Source: an uncultured Ferrovum sp.
GTDB taxonomy: Bacteria > Pseudomonadota > Gammaproteobacteria > Burkholderiales > Ferrovaceae
Reading direction: 5' to 3'
Assembly (NCBI GenBank): GCA_903867885.1
Contig: CAIPTD010000007.1
Span: 1-50,309, forward strand
Length of the DNA: 50,309 nt
Below are positions 25,430-34,170 of the stretch, piece by piece (positions within the stretch are counted from its first letter, which is position 1; each line of letters starts with the position of its first letter). A program made the position numbers and the translations under genes. The notes under the pieces are model-generated. The model saw only the letters and a program-made list of their open reading frames with translations, made no database searches and had not been told where the DNA came from.

Positions 25430-26494
25430 TTATTCCTCAAATGTTTTTAGCGACCACTCTACATGCTCCTTCACGACGGCGTCAGGGTGAATGTTCAGTG
25501 CGTTTTGTAATGCTGCTTTGGCCGCATTTGTTTTGGGGCCATTGCCAATGGCCACAGCGATATTTCTGATCCAACGTGGATAGCCAATACGGCGAATGGG
25601 CGAACCTGCCAATCGCTCGTTGAATTCTTGTTCGGTCCAGGCAAACAATTCGAGTAAGCTTGCGGCGTCTAGGTTCTCGCGCTTGGTAAAGTCTTCAGGC
25701 GTGGTCTGAGGCTCAGGGTCTTTGTTCCATGGGCAAAACAATTGGCAATCATCGCAGCCATAGATGCGATTACCCATTAAGGGCCTGAGTGCTTCCGGGA
25801 TAGAGCCGGGATGCTCAATGGTGAGGTATGAAATACATTTGCGCGCATCAACTTGATATGGGGCAAATATCGCTTGGGTGGGGCAGGCATCTATGCAAGC
25901 GCTGCAACTACCACAATGTTGGGTGGTGGGGGAGTCGATGGGGAGTGGCAGTGAGGTAAATATCTCCCCTAAAAAAAACCATGAGCCTTCGGTGCGATTG
26001 AGTAATAGTGTGTGTTTGCCTTTCCAGCCAAGGCCTGATTGCGCTGCGATTTCTACTTCCATCACGGGGGCACTGTCACAGAATACGCGTCCTGGGGGCG
26101 CACCCGTCAGTTCGCTCAGGGTGCGCGCTAGCTTGGCTAAGCGATGGCGCATCACCTTGTGGTAATCGCGGCCTAGGGCATAGCGCGAAACATAAGCGCG
26201 TTCTTTGTCTTGCAGGATGTGTTGAGCAGGTGCACCGTTTTCAGCGAGGTAAGGCAGGCTGACGCTGATCACGCGTACCGTGCCTGGAACCAGTCGATGT
26301 GGGGCAGCGCGTTTTTCATGATTGCGCTCAAACCACTTCATCTCACCATGATGGCCGGCCGCTAGCCATGCTTTCAGCGCTTCTGAGGCTTTGCTTAAAT
26401 CCGGCGCGCTAATCCTCAGCCCAGAAAATCCCAAGCGTTGGGCTTCTTCATCAAGTTGTTGGCGTACATCTAAAAGTGAGCGTTGAGTGTTCAT
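25430..26494 (-). CDS. queG: Epoxyqueuosine reductase
   Basis: Reduces epoxyqueuosine to queuosine in tRNA, the last step of queuosine synthesis; uses cobalamin and two 4Fe-4S clusters. 354 residues from ATG 26494; a TTG two codons upstream also exists. The ferredoxin motifs are CGSCSACIDACPT and CDDCQLFCPWN. The conserved KWFERNHEKRAAPHRLVPGT and YALGRDYHKVMR regions are present, and the C-terminal HEAT-like helices end the protein. Divergent from tsaE with a short spacer. Confidence 0.96.
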   Translation of the reverse strand: MNTQRSLLDVRQQLDEEAQRLGFSGLRISAPDLSKASEALKAWLAAGHHGEMKWFERNHEKRAAPHRLVPGTVRVISVSLPYLAENGAPAQHILQDKERAYVSRYALGRDYHKVMRHRLAKLARTLSELTGAPPGRVFCDSAPVMEVEIAAQSGLGWKGKHTLLLNRTEGSWFFLGEIFTSLPLPIDSPTTQHCGSCSACIDACPTQAIFAPYQVDARKCISYLTIEHPGSIPEALRPLMGNRIYGCDDCQLFCPWNKDPEPQTTPEDFTKRENLDAASLLELFAWTEQEFNERLAGSPIRRIGYPRWIRNIAVAIGNGPKTNAAKAALQNALNIHPDAVVKEHVEWSLKTFEE

Positions 26495-26530
26495 GATCAA
26501 AGTATATAGATAAGTTTTAGCCTATTAGAC

Positions 26531-27076
26531 TTGCGGGGGCAGCGCTTGTGTGATTGCATACCTCCCGTGGTATCCAATCCTTCCCTTCCTTCTTCTGCAG
26601 TGTGGCGCTGCCTGCCTAACCTCGATGCAACTGAGGCGTTGGGGCGGGCATTGGTGCCTATGCTGTTGCCCGGAGCGCTGGTAGCGCTTGAGGGCCCGCT
26701 GGGTAGCGGTAAAACTGCCTTGGTTCGCGCTATGCTTAGGAGCTGGGGATTCAATGGGCGTGTGAAGAGCCCAAGCTATACCTTGGTTGAGCACTATGAT
26801 TTTGATGGCTTTGTCGTGTGCCATTTTGATTTTTATCGTTTTAATGAAGTGCTTGAGGCAGATCAGGCGGGATTTCGTGAGCACTTTAATGATCATACGA
26901 TCTGTATTGTGGAATGGCCGGATCGCGCGGAGCGGTGGTTGCCAGTGGCGGATATTAAAGTGCAGTGGTTTCCCGTTGATGAAGGCCGTGTCGTGTGTAT
27001 TTGTTCACAAAAAGGGCTGGTTATATCAGAAGATTTACCTGGCATACCTCATCAAGAGATTCAACAAGGTGCTTAA
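26531..27076 (+). CDS. tsaE: tRNA N6-threonylcarbamoyladenosine biosynthesis ATPase TsaE
   Basis: ATPase partner of TsaB/TsaD in t6A37 formation of tRNAs that read ANN codons. 181 residues with Walker A GPLGSGKTALVRAML near residue 57, SPSYTLVEHYDF, HFDFYRF and IVEWPDRAE. The start is uncertain: TTG 26531 and GTG 26567 are the in-frame options and neither has a good ribosome site; the family would fit a start near 26567. It overlaps the amidase gene by 8 nt, so translation is probably coupled. Confidence 0.93.
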   Translation: MRGQRLCDCIPPVVSNPSLPSSAVWRCLPNLDATEALGRALVPMLLPGALVALEGPLGSGKTALVRAMLRSWGFNGRVKSPSYTLVEHYDFDGFVVCHFDFYRFNEVLEADQAGFREHFNDHTICIVEWPDRAERWLPVADIKVQWFPVDEGRVVCICSQKGLVISEDLPGIPHQEIQQGA

Positions 27077-28517
27077 CACGGATCTATTCAGATTTGTTTT
27101 TTTGGTGGCTTTTTTAGCAGGGCTATCTTGTGCTACGCCTGCTGCACCCTTGGATTCAGGTTCTGGCGGCACGGGTTTGACTGTGCCTGGTTTCATTCAG
27201 ACTGCCCCGCCCAACAATCCCAGCGCAACGAATTCGGTATTGTCTTCTCTTTTGGGGGCCCGGCTGTGGCCTGCGCATGACTACACGCGTTTAACGCTAG
27301 AAGCGCGCAGCCCCATTAAATGGAATTTGTTTGCGATTGATGCGCCTGATCGACTGGTTTTAGATATTGAAGGGATTGAGCCCAATGCGGTGACCGATAG
27401 CTTAGCCAGCCGCGTCAAAGGGGATGACCCTTGGGTGCGATCCATTCGCGTGGGGCGGTTTAAACCAGGTACCTTGCGAATCGTATTGGATCTTAAAGCT
27501 CCAGTAAAACCTTCGGCTTCCTTGCTTGAGCCTGCAGGGGATTATGGCTACAGATTAGTGCTTGATATTTATCCAGTAGAGGGGAGTGATCCTATCCTTG
27601 TCCTTTTGGAATCTAAGGATAGCGCTAAACCCCAGCAGAATAGGCCTGCCGAATTGAAAGCGGGCGCGAACACAACGCTGGACAGGTCATTCCCGGAGAA
27701 CAAATCGCCAGAAACAAAGCAGCCCAGTACAAAACCCGCAGAAGGGCAGCCTGGTGAGCCTCCTCCGGTCAGCCTGTTAGAGAGTCAGTTAGTGACCATT
27801 GCGGTAGACGCTGGACATGGCGGGGAAGACCCTGGGGCGCATGGTGAAGGCGGTACACTGGAAAAAGAAGTGACCTTACTGATCGCGAAACGGGTGAAAG
27901 CAAAAATAGATGCAGAGCCGGGAATGCGGGCGGTATTGGTGCGGGATGGGGATTACTTTATTCCCCTATTGGGAAGAACCCTTAAGGCGCGGCAATTCAG
28001 AGCGGATGTGTTTGTATCGATTCATGCTGATGCCTTTATCAATCAAGAAGCCAGAGGTTCATCGGTATTCATTTTGTCGGAGCGTGGCGCGAGTTCGGTT
28101 GCGGCGCGTTGGTTAGCGAATAAAGAAAACCAGGCCGATTTGATTGGCGGGGTGAATATACATGCCCGTGATCCGTATCTTGCTCAGACTTTATTTGACC
28201 TCTCACAAACCGCCACTATTCAAGATAGTCAGCGCCTTGCACGATATGTTCTGAAAGAACTGAGTGGTTTAAATCGCTTGCATAAAGGCGAAGTGGAGCA
28301 GGCAGGCTTTGCCGTGCTGAAATCCCCTGATATTCCTTCCATCTTGGTAGAGACGGCATTCATCACCAATCCCGATGATGAAAAACGTTTAACTGATGAA
28401 CGCTATCAAGATGAGTTGGCCACTACTTTGGTACGCGGCTTGAAAAGATATGTGATTGCGCACCCGCCTCCTGGTAAGGCGCGTTTGTCCTCCTCGGTTA
28501 AAAATAAATCCCAATGA
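27069..28517 (+). CDS. amiC: N-acetylmuramoyl-L-alanine amidase (AmiC/AmiB type)
   Basis: Cleaves the stem peptide from peptidoglycan during daughter-cell separation, in the periplasm. 482 residues from GTG 27069; the open frame upstream of this lies inside tsaE and is not real. Residues 1-27 are a signal peptide (LFRFVFLVAFLAGLSCATPAAP). An AMIN domain follows (~65-170, YTRLTLEARSPIKWNLFAID...), then a Pro/Lys linker and the Amidase_3 domain from ~240. Zinc ligands and the catalytic Glu are visible in VDAGHGGEDPGA, LEKEV, SIHADA and VETAFITNPDDE. It overlaps mutL by 4 nt (ATGA). Confidence 0.95.
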   Translation: MLNTDLFRFVFLVAFLAGLSCATPAAPLDSGSGGTGLTVPGFIQTAPPNNPSATNSVLSSLLGARLWPAHDYTRLTLEARSPIKWNLFAIDAPDRLVLDIEGIEPNAVTDSLASRVKGDDPWVRSIRVGRFKPGTLRIVLDLKAPVKPSASLLEPAGDYGYRLVLDIYPVEGSDPILVLLESKDSAKPQQNRPAELKAGANTTLDRSFPENKSPETKQPSTKPAEGQPGEPPPVSLLESQLVTIAVDAGHGGEDPGAHGEGGTLEKEVTLLIAKRVKAKIDAEPGMRAVLVRDGDYFIPLLGRTLKARQFRADVFVSIHADAFINQEARGSSVFILSERGASSVAARWLANKENQADLIGGVNIHARDPYLAQTLFDLSQTATIQDSQRLARYVLKELSGLNRLHKGEVEQAGFAVLKSPDIPSILVETAFITNPDDEKRLTDERYQDELATTLVRGLKRYVIAHPPPGKARLSSSVKNKSQ

Positions 28518-30415
28518 AACGTATTCAGGCTTTAAGCCCCGCCCTGATTGCTCAGATCGCCGCAGGCGAGGTAGTAGAACGACCGGCCTCTGCTTTGAAA
28601 GAATTGATAGAGAACAGCCTAGATGCGGGCGCCAAAGAGGTTTCTGTTTTTCTGGATGAGGGTGGAATACGCGGAATACGAGTAGAAGATGATGGCCACG
28701 GTATTGCTAAGGATGATTTATTGTTAGCGATGACCTCGCACGCCACCAGCAAAATTGAATCCTTAGAGGACCTAGAGCACGTGGCGAGTTTGGGTTTTCG
28801 TGGTGAAGCCTTGGCGAGTATTGCTGCAATTGCAGATGTGCGCGTTTTAACGCGCACCGAAGAAGATACGCAAGCTTGGCGTATTCGGTCTTCGGGGGGG
28901 CGCATGGGTGAGATTGAACCTGCGGCGCGCACTCAAGGTTGTACGGTGATGGTAGAGGATTTATACGCCCATACTCCGGCGCGCCGCAAGTTTTTGAAAA
29001 CACCGGCAACTGAATACGGTCATTGTGATGAAGCCTTGGCGCGCTTGGCTTTAGCGCGACCTGAAGTGAAATGGACCATTCATCATAATGGGCGCCTTAC
29101 ACGCCATTGGCCCAAGGCCAGTCTGGCAGCGAGAGTGGGCGATGTGATGGGTGAGGATTTTGCGCTGGCGGCATTGCCGCTGGATCAAACCATTGGAAGC
29201 TTGCGCTTGTATGGTGTGGTGGGAAGACCCGCTGCCGCAAAGAGTTCAAGAGATGCGCAATACGCGTATGTGAATGGCCGCTATGTGCGAGACAAGGTGT
29301 TATCGCATGCCATTCGTCAAGCCTATCAAGATGTTCTGCATCATGAGAAGCACCCTTCGTATGTATTGTATTTGGATTTGGATCCGGCCTTGGTGGATGT
29401 GAATGTACACCCTGCTAAAACCGAGGTGCGGTTTAGAGATAGCCAAGCCATTTATCGCTTTGTACTGCAGAGTATTCAACAAGCGTTGGCGGCGACTTCT
29501 CCGGGGGCGAGTGCTGAGCGCTTGAGTGGGAGGGTTCACACAGAAGATCAATCTGGGCGAGTAGCAGGCGCGGATTCCTGGCTACCCACTGGAGATAGCC
29601 TGAAGTCGCTGGGATCAGGGTCTGGCTCGACGGGGATGGGCGGTATGAGCGATGGCCCTGCACCGCAGTGGAAACCAACTCAGCAGACCTGGGCGATGCG
29701 ACAACCCGATACCCACTACGCGGTTTTGTTTGGACAACGGGGATCAGCCTCTGCTCAAGATGAGAGGATTGGGCAGGCCCCAGAGAGTTCTTTGCGTGAT
29801 GAAGGCGCGATACATCCGCTCCATAGTGATTCTCCACCCTTAGGCTTTGCCATTGCCCAACTGCATGGCATTTATGTGCTCGCCCAAAATGCCCAAGGCT
29901 TGATTGTGGTGGATATGCATGCGGCGCATGAGCGCGTGGTGTATGAAGGCTTGAAGGCGAGTTATGGTGAACAGGGCTTGCCTAGCCAGCCTTTGTTGTT
30001 GCCGAGATCTATGGCGATTACAGCGCTAGAAGCGGCCGCCGTTGAAGAGTTCAATGAGACCTTAAAATTGCTTGGTTTTGATCTCGCACTGCTGGGGCCT
30101 GAGACGGTGGCTATTCGCTCAGTGCCCATGTTGATTGATGAGCAAGCCAGCGCAGAGCTGATCAGAAGCTTGTTGGTTGAACTCAGAGACTATGGAGCAA
30201 GCCGAGTGCTCACCGAGCGCCGTGATGCTTTGCTGGCGGGCTTTGCATGCCATGGTGCGGTGAGAGCCCATCGCGCGCTGACCGTACCTGAAATGAATGC
30301 TTTATTGCGCGATATGGAGCGGATTGAACGCGCTGACCAATGTAATCATGGTCGCCCCACTTGGCGCGCCATACCATTGGCAGAGTTAGATCAATGGTTC
30401 ATGCGAGGCGAGTAA
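28514..30415 (+). CDS. mutL: DNA mismatch repair protein MutL
   Basis: GHKL ATPase that couples MutS to downstream repair. 633 residues. The N-terminal ATPase has IAAGEVVERPASALKELIEN, DDGHGI, ATSKI and GFRGEALASIA; a disordered Ser/Gly linker spans ~330-435. The C-terminal domain carries DMHAAHERVVYE, fitting the endonuclease motif D[QM]HA-x2-E-x4-E, plus ACHGAVRAH and CNHGRPT, so it probably nicks DNA itself, as in bacteria without MutH. Overlaps the amidase gene by 4 nt and miaA follows, the common amiC-mutL-miaA order. Confidence 0.97.
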   Translation: MKRIQALSPALIAQIAAGEVVERPASALKELIENSLDAGAKEVSVFLDEGGIRGIRVEDDGHGIAKDDLLLAMTSHATSKIESLEDLEHVASLGFRGEALASIAAIADVRVLTRTEEDTQAWRIRSSGGRMGEIEPAARTQGCTVMVEDLYAHTPARRKFLKTPATEYGHCDEALARLALARPEVKWTIHHNGRLTRHWPKASLAARVGDVMGEDFALAALPLDQTIGSLRLYGVVGRPAAAKSSRDAQYAYVNGRYVRDKVLSHAIRQAYQDVLHHEKHPSYVLYLDLDPALVDVNVHPAKTEVRFRDSQAIYRFVLQSIQQALAATSPGASAERLSGRVHTEDQSGRVAGADSWLPTGDSLKSLGSGSGSTGMGGMSDGPAPQWKPTQQTWAMRQPDTHYAVLFGQRGSASAQDERIGQAPESSLRDEGAIHPLHSDSPPLGFAIAQLHGIYVLAQNAQGLIVVDMHAAHERVVYEGLKASYGEQGLPSQPLLLPRSMAITALEAAAVEEFNETLKLLGFDLALLGPETVAIRSVPMLIDEQASAELIRSLLVELRDYGASRVLTERRDALLAGFACHGAVRAHRALTVPEMNALLRDMERIERADQCNHGRPTWRAIPLAELDQWFMRGE

Positions 30416-30417
30416 GT

Positions 30418-31362
30418 TTGAGTGATGATCCTCCCGTTTTGCTGCTCATGGGGCCCACGGCTGCCGGAAAATCTGCGCTGGCCTTGGAGATTGCCGAACG
30501 CTTCGATGCTGAAATTGTAAGCGTAGATTCAGCAGCGATTTATCAAGCGATGAATGCGGGAACAGCCAAGCCCACTCAGGCAGAACGACAACGCATTGCA
30601 CATCATTTAATTGATATTTTATCGCCCCTTGAATCGTATTCGGTAGAGCGCTTTCGTCAGGACGCCTTGGCATGTGTGCGCGACATTCATGCGCGAAGAA
30701 AACGCGCTGTGTTGGCGGGGGGGACCATGATGTACTTTAAAGCCTTGAAGCAGGGTTTGGATGTCATGCCCGAAGCGGATGCTAGTGTGCGTGAGGCATT
30801 GGATGCGCAAGCCAGAGAAATAGGGTGGCCTGCGATGCATGACAGACTTAAAAAGAGGGATCCTGTCACCGCTGATCGACTTGACCCCAATGATTCCCAA
30901 AGAATTCAGCGGGCCCTAGAGGTCTTTGCGCTAACAGGACAGCCCTTGTCTTCTTTTCATGGACAGACTGCGAATCCTATGGCTCCATTATTTCATTTCA
31001 AAACGCTGGCCTTAATGCCGTCTGATCGTTCTGTTTTGCATGAACGCATTGCACAGCGTTTTGATTTGATGTTGAAAGCGGGTTTAGTGGAAGAGTGTAG
31101 GCAATTACGCCTTGACTATCCTGGGCTGCATTCCGCTTTGCCTTCCATGCGCTGTGTGGGCTACCGCCAAGCCTTAGCGTTTTTGGATGGCGTGATGGAT
31201 GAGACAGATTTCAGGTTTAAGGGCATTGTGGCAACAAGACAATTGGCTAAGCGCCAGATGACCTGGATGCGGTCTTTGGGAAGCGATGCCGAAATGGACC
31301 CCTTAATGGATGATGCGATGCAGCGGGGCCTCAGAGCCGCAGGCCGCCTGTTAGGGGCCTAA
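30418..31362 (+). CDS. miaA: tRNA dimethylallyltransferase
   Basis: Transfers a dimethylallyl group to A37 of tRNAs reading UNN codons. 314 residues from TTG 30418, chosen because GAGG lies 9 nt upstream and the predicted opening (LSDDPPVLLLMG) matches family length; ATG 30394 inside mutL is the alternative. P-loop GPTAAGKSAL, then SVDSAAIYQAMNAGTAKPT, HHLIDILSP, the AGGTMMYFKAL motif and the C-terminal MRCVGYRQ and ATRQLAKRQMTWMR signatures are all present. Confidence 0.95.
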   Translation: MSDDPPVLLLMGPTAAGKSALALEIAERFDAEIVSVDSAAIYQAMNAGTAKPTQAERQRIAHHLIDILSPLESYSVERFRQDALACVRDIHARRKRAVLAGGTMMYFKALKQGLDVMPEADASVREALDAQAREIGWPAMHDRLKKRDPVTADRLDPNDSQRIQRALEVFALTGQPLSSFHGQTANPMAPLFHFKTLALMPSDRSVLHERIAQRFDLMLKAGLVEECRQLRLDYPGLHSALPSMRCVGYRQALAFLDGVMDETDFRFKGIVATRQLAKRQMTWMRSLGSDAEMDPLMDDAMQRGLRAAGRLLGA

Positions 31363-31419
31363 GTGAGGGCGTATCTGGGTGAGATACACCACCTTGCTTT
31401 CAGTCCAACACCCAGGCAT

Positions 31420-32832
31420 TCAGAGCGGTTCAGCTCTTGCACCCAATTTACCTTGTGCGAGTACCAATTCTAAACGGTCATCTTTTTGTACTTGGTTTGG
31501 AGAACGTAATAGCTGTCCATCTGGGGCATAGACCAAGCTATAGCCGCGTTGCAGGACTTGACCTGGGTCAAGAAGGTGCAAGGCCTGCTGCCAGCGTTGA
31601 AGGTTGTGATGACGCTTCTCCAGGCTACGTGACCATGCTTTGCTTCTGCGTTCACTCAAAGCGAGCACATCCGCTCTGAGCTTACTGATTGTATTTTTAG
31701 GATGTTGAAGTTGAAGACGCGCACGCAGGGTTTCAAGGTTTTGGTTTCGGTGCAAGATGGCCTGACGCGGATGAATCAAGCGGCTGGCCATCCGATCGAG
31801 TGCCCAGCTTTTATCTTCTAATCGACGTCGAGCAATATGGCTTAAGGTTTGATGCGTGCGCTGAAGTTGATGGCGCATGCGATCAAAATAATAGTGCTGT
31901 GTTCTTGTCATCCTGCGTTTGAACACAATGAGTTGATCCAGTAGCGCCTCTTTAGAAGGGGCACACAATTCGGCTGCGGCAGTGGGGGTGGGGGCACGCA
32001 TATCGGCGGCAAAGTCGGCGATGGTGAAATCGGTTTCATGGCCCACTCCGCTGACAATAGGCATGGGGGATTGGGCAATGGCTCTGGCTACGTGCTCGTC
32101 ATTAAAGGCCCATAGATCTTCCAGGCTGCCCCCGCCGCGACATACGATCAGCACCTCTACCTCATTGCGCTGGGCGGCTTGCAGGAGCGCTGCACAGATT
32201 TTAGGAGGGGCATCTGCGCCTTGAACAGGGGTGGGGTACAGAACAACCGAGACATGAGGAGCCCGTCGCGCCAAGGTAGTCAGCACATCCTTAAGGGCTG
32301 CAGCAGCCAAAGACGTGACAATGCCCACTGAGCGCGGATGGGTGGGGAGAGCCCGCTTGCGACTGGGATCAAACACACCTTCTTGTTCCAAGCGCAGCTT
32401 GAGCTTTAAGAATGCTTCATATAAAGCCCCTTGACCTGCAGGTCGTATTTGGTCGACCACGACCTGAAATTCGCCCCGTGCTTCATAGAGTGTGGGGGCG
32501 CCTTGTAACTCCACAGCATCGCCATTTTTAGGCAGCCAGTTGATGCGTTGGTTGCGGCCTCGGAACATGGCGCAGCGCACTTGGGCTTCGCTATCTTTGA
32601 GTGAGAAGTACCAGTGGCCCGAACTGGCCCGAGTAAAACCTGTAATTTCTCCACTCACCCATTGAAGAGGGTAACGCTGTTCGATGGTTTGCCGAATGAG
32701 CCGAGCCAGTGCAGATACCGATATCGCGCGCTCATGTTGGCCAAAACCTAGGGAATTCAGCTCGTTATCGGACGAAACTATCCCCGTTTGGAGAGGGGCG
32801 TTTGAACTTGAAAAAATATTATTTGTTGACAA
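31420..32832 (-). CDS. xseA: Exodeoxyribonuclease VII large subunit
   Basis: Large subunit of ExoVII, which degrades single-stranded DNA to short oligonucleotides. 470 residues; TTG start at 32832 with a weak AGG upstream. The N-terminal OB fold (~38-135) reads LARLIRQTIEQRYPLQWVSGEITGF. The catalytic region holds ARRAPHVSVVLYPTPVQG, VCRGGGSLEDLWAFNDE, PIVSGVGHETDFTIADF and AAELCAP, and a long coiled coil and C-terminal segment (QRGYSLVYAPDGQ) follow. The small subunit XseB is not in this window. Confidence 0.96.
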   Translation of the reverse strand: MSTNNIFSSSNAPLQTGIVSSDNELNSLGFGQHERAISVSALARLIRQTIEQRYPLQWVSGEITGFTRASSGHWYFSLKDSEAQVRCAMFRGRNQRINWLPKNGDAVELQGAPTLYEARGEFQVVVDQIRPAGQGALYEAFLKLKLRLEQEGVFDPSRKRALPTHPRSVGIVTSLAAAALKDVLTTLARRAPHVSVVLYPTPVQGADAPPKICAALLQAAQRNEVEVLIVCRGGGSLEDLWAFNDEHVARAIAQSPMPIVSGVGHETDFTIADFAADMRAPTPTAAAELCAPSKEALLDQLIVFKRRMTRTQHYYFDRMRHQLQRTHQTLSHIARRRLEDKSWALDRMASRLIHPRQAILHRNQNLETLRARLQLQHPKNTISKLRADVLALSERRSKAWSRSLEKRHHNLQRWQQALHLLDPGQVLQRGYSLVYAPDGQLLRSPNQVQKDDRLELVLAQGKLGARAEPL

Positions 32833-32957
32833 TTGCTTGCCTGATATAAGTAATTGAAAAATATAACTATTTTGCTAATGATCAAAAAGTAACCGGAACA
32901 AAAAAAACCCTTTGAGTAGATGCACTTACCCATTCACTCAGAGGATCTCCCACAAGT

Positions 32958-32980
32958 TTATCCACAGAGAATGTGGACAA
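32958..32980. promoter_or_regulatory. Pair of inverted DnaA-box-like 9-mers
   Basis: TTATCCACA (32958-32966, plus strand) is a consensus DnaA box. TTGTCCACA (minus strand, 32980-32972) is a one-base variant. They face each other across a 5-nt spacer in the 211-bp xseA-exbB gap. Whether DnaA binds is inference. Confidence 0.5.
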
Positions 32981-33043
32981 GTTTTAAACCACTGAATAAT
33001 CCTCGCTTTCCGGTACACTGACTACCTTTGAGATTAATTTTGG

Positions 33044-33664
33044 ATGGGATTTGCTGTGTTATCCATTTTAGAAGCGGCAGGTTGGCCGAGTTGGTTTTTG
33101 TTAGCGTGTTCAGTAATTGCTTTGGCCATTATTTTTGAAAGAACCTGGGCCTTGCGTTCAGGTGCTGTGGCACCCAAAGACTTACTCCCGCGGGTTCTTG
33201 ATCAGTTTAAAAGTAGGGGCATGAATAGTGAAGTGATTGAGCGTCTTGCCCAGTCTAGCCCACTTGGCCGTGTTCTTGCGGCTGGGATGATGAATGCACA
33301 ATCTTCCAGAGAAATCATGAAGGAATCGATAGAGGATGCAGGGCGGGCTGTCATGCTTGAGCTAGAGCGTTATCTTACGACGCTAGGCACGATTGCGACG
33401 ATTAGCCCACTTCTTGGTTTGTTTGGAACTGTGGTGGGGATGATTGTGATTTTTCGTACGCAAGGACCTGCGGGAACCAATCCTGCCGAGTTGGCGCATG
33501 GTATTTCCATTGCCCTCTACAACACGGCTTTTGGTTTAATCGTGGCAGTGCCTTCTATGATTTTTTATCGTCATTTCCGAGCGCGCATCAACAGCTTAAT
33601 CGTGGAGATGGAGCAGCAGGCCGTGAAATTGGTTGAAATTGTGCACGGACATCGCAGGGGATAG
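33044..33664 (+). CDS. exbB: ExbB/TolQ-type proton channel
   Basis: Inner-membrane proton channel that, with ExbD, energises TonB-dependent uptake. 206 residues with three membrane segments (GWPSWFLLACSVIALAIIFE; ATISPLLGLFGTVVGMIVIF; SIALYNTAFGLIVAVPSMIFY). The MotA/TolQ signature is intact (LGTIATISPLLGLFGTVVGM and AELAHGISIALYNTAFGL). GTG 33056 is a possible later start closer to other ExbB N-termini. It is followed after 7 nt by exbD. No tonB gene is present in the window. Confidence 0.93.
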   Translation: MGFAVLSILEAAGWPSWFLLACSVIALAIIFERTWALRSGAVAPKDLLPRVLDQFKSRGMNSEVIERLAQSSPLGRVLAAGMMNAQSSREIMKESIEDAGRAVMLELERYLTTLGTIATISPLLGLFGTVVGMIVIFRTQGPAGTNPAELAHGISIALYNTAFGLIVAVPSMIFYRHFRARINSLIVEMEQQAVKLVEIVHGHRRG

Positions 33665-33671
33665 CCGCATC

Positions 33672-34094
33672 ATGGATTTTCAAAAAGGGCGAAACCGCGA
33701 AGACCCAGAAATCAATTTGATTCCTATGATTGACGTATTGTTGGTGATCCTCATTTTTTTGATGGTGACGACCACCTATACGCGATATACAGCCTTGCAA
33801 ATTAACTTACCTCAGGCAGCAGGCGAAGGGCATCCTGAACAACCCGCAGTCATTCAGGTTGCCGTTGATTCAATTGGAAGATATACCGTTGATCAAGTGC
33901 CGGCCACTTTTGTGGACCCAGAGACTTTCGCTGAGGTGCTGAAACAGGCCGTAGGCGATCGTAAAGATCCCGTGATTACCATTAGTGCTGACGCTCAGGC
34001 TACCCATCAGTCAGTGGTGAATGTGATGGAATCTGCCCGTAGGGCGGGGATCGCTCGCGTTACCTTTACCACGCAAGGTACCCAGAATCGCTGA
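33672..34094 (+). CDS. exbD: ExbD/TolR-type protein
   Basis: Partner of ExbB. 140 residues from ATG 33672; the frame extends to 33633 but inside exbB, so the later ATG with AGGGG upstream is used. One transmembrane helix (EINLIPMIDVLLVILIFLMV) holds the conserved Asp of PMIDVLLV, needed for proton coupling in the family. The rest is a periplasmic domain with IQVAVDSIGRYTV and VVNVMESARRAGIARVTFTT. lpxK follows at once. Confidence 0.93.
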   Translation: MDFQKGRNREDPEINLIPMIDVLLVILIFLMVTTTYTRYTALQINLPQAAGEGHPEQPAVIQVAVDSIGRYTVDQVPATFVDPETFAEVLKQAVGDRKDPVITISADAQATHQSVVNVMESARRAGIARVTFTTQGTQNR

Positions 34095-34170
34095 GTCTCG
34101 ATTCACGGCCTGGTTACTAGACCGCTGGTATGGTCCGCACCCTATTGCTTTTTTAAAGCCTTTTGCTGCG

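Noticed and set aside
26787-27068. Upstream extension of the amidase frame inside tsaE
   Set aside because: It lies in a different frame of tsaE, which has clear family motifs there; the signal peptide begins at GTG 27069.
32895-32950. Terminator-like hairpin on the minus strand in the xseA-exbB gap
   Set aside because: Arms CTCTGAGTG/CTACTCAAAG have a mismatch and a long loop, and no minus-strand gene ends there; too weak to list as a feature.
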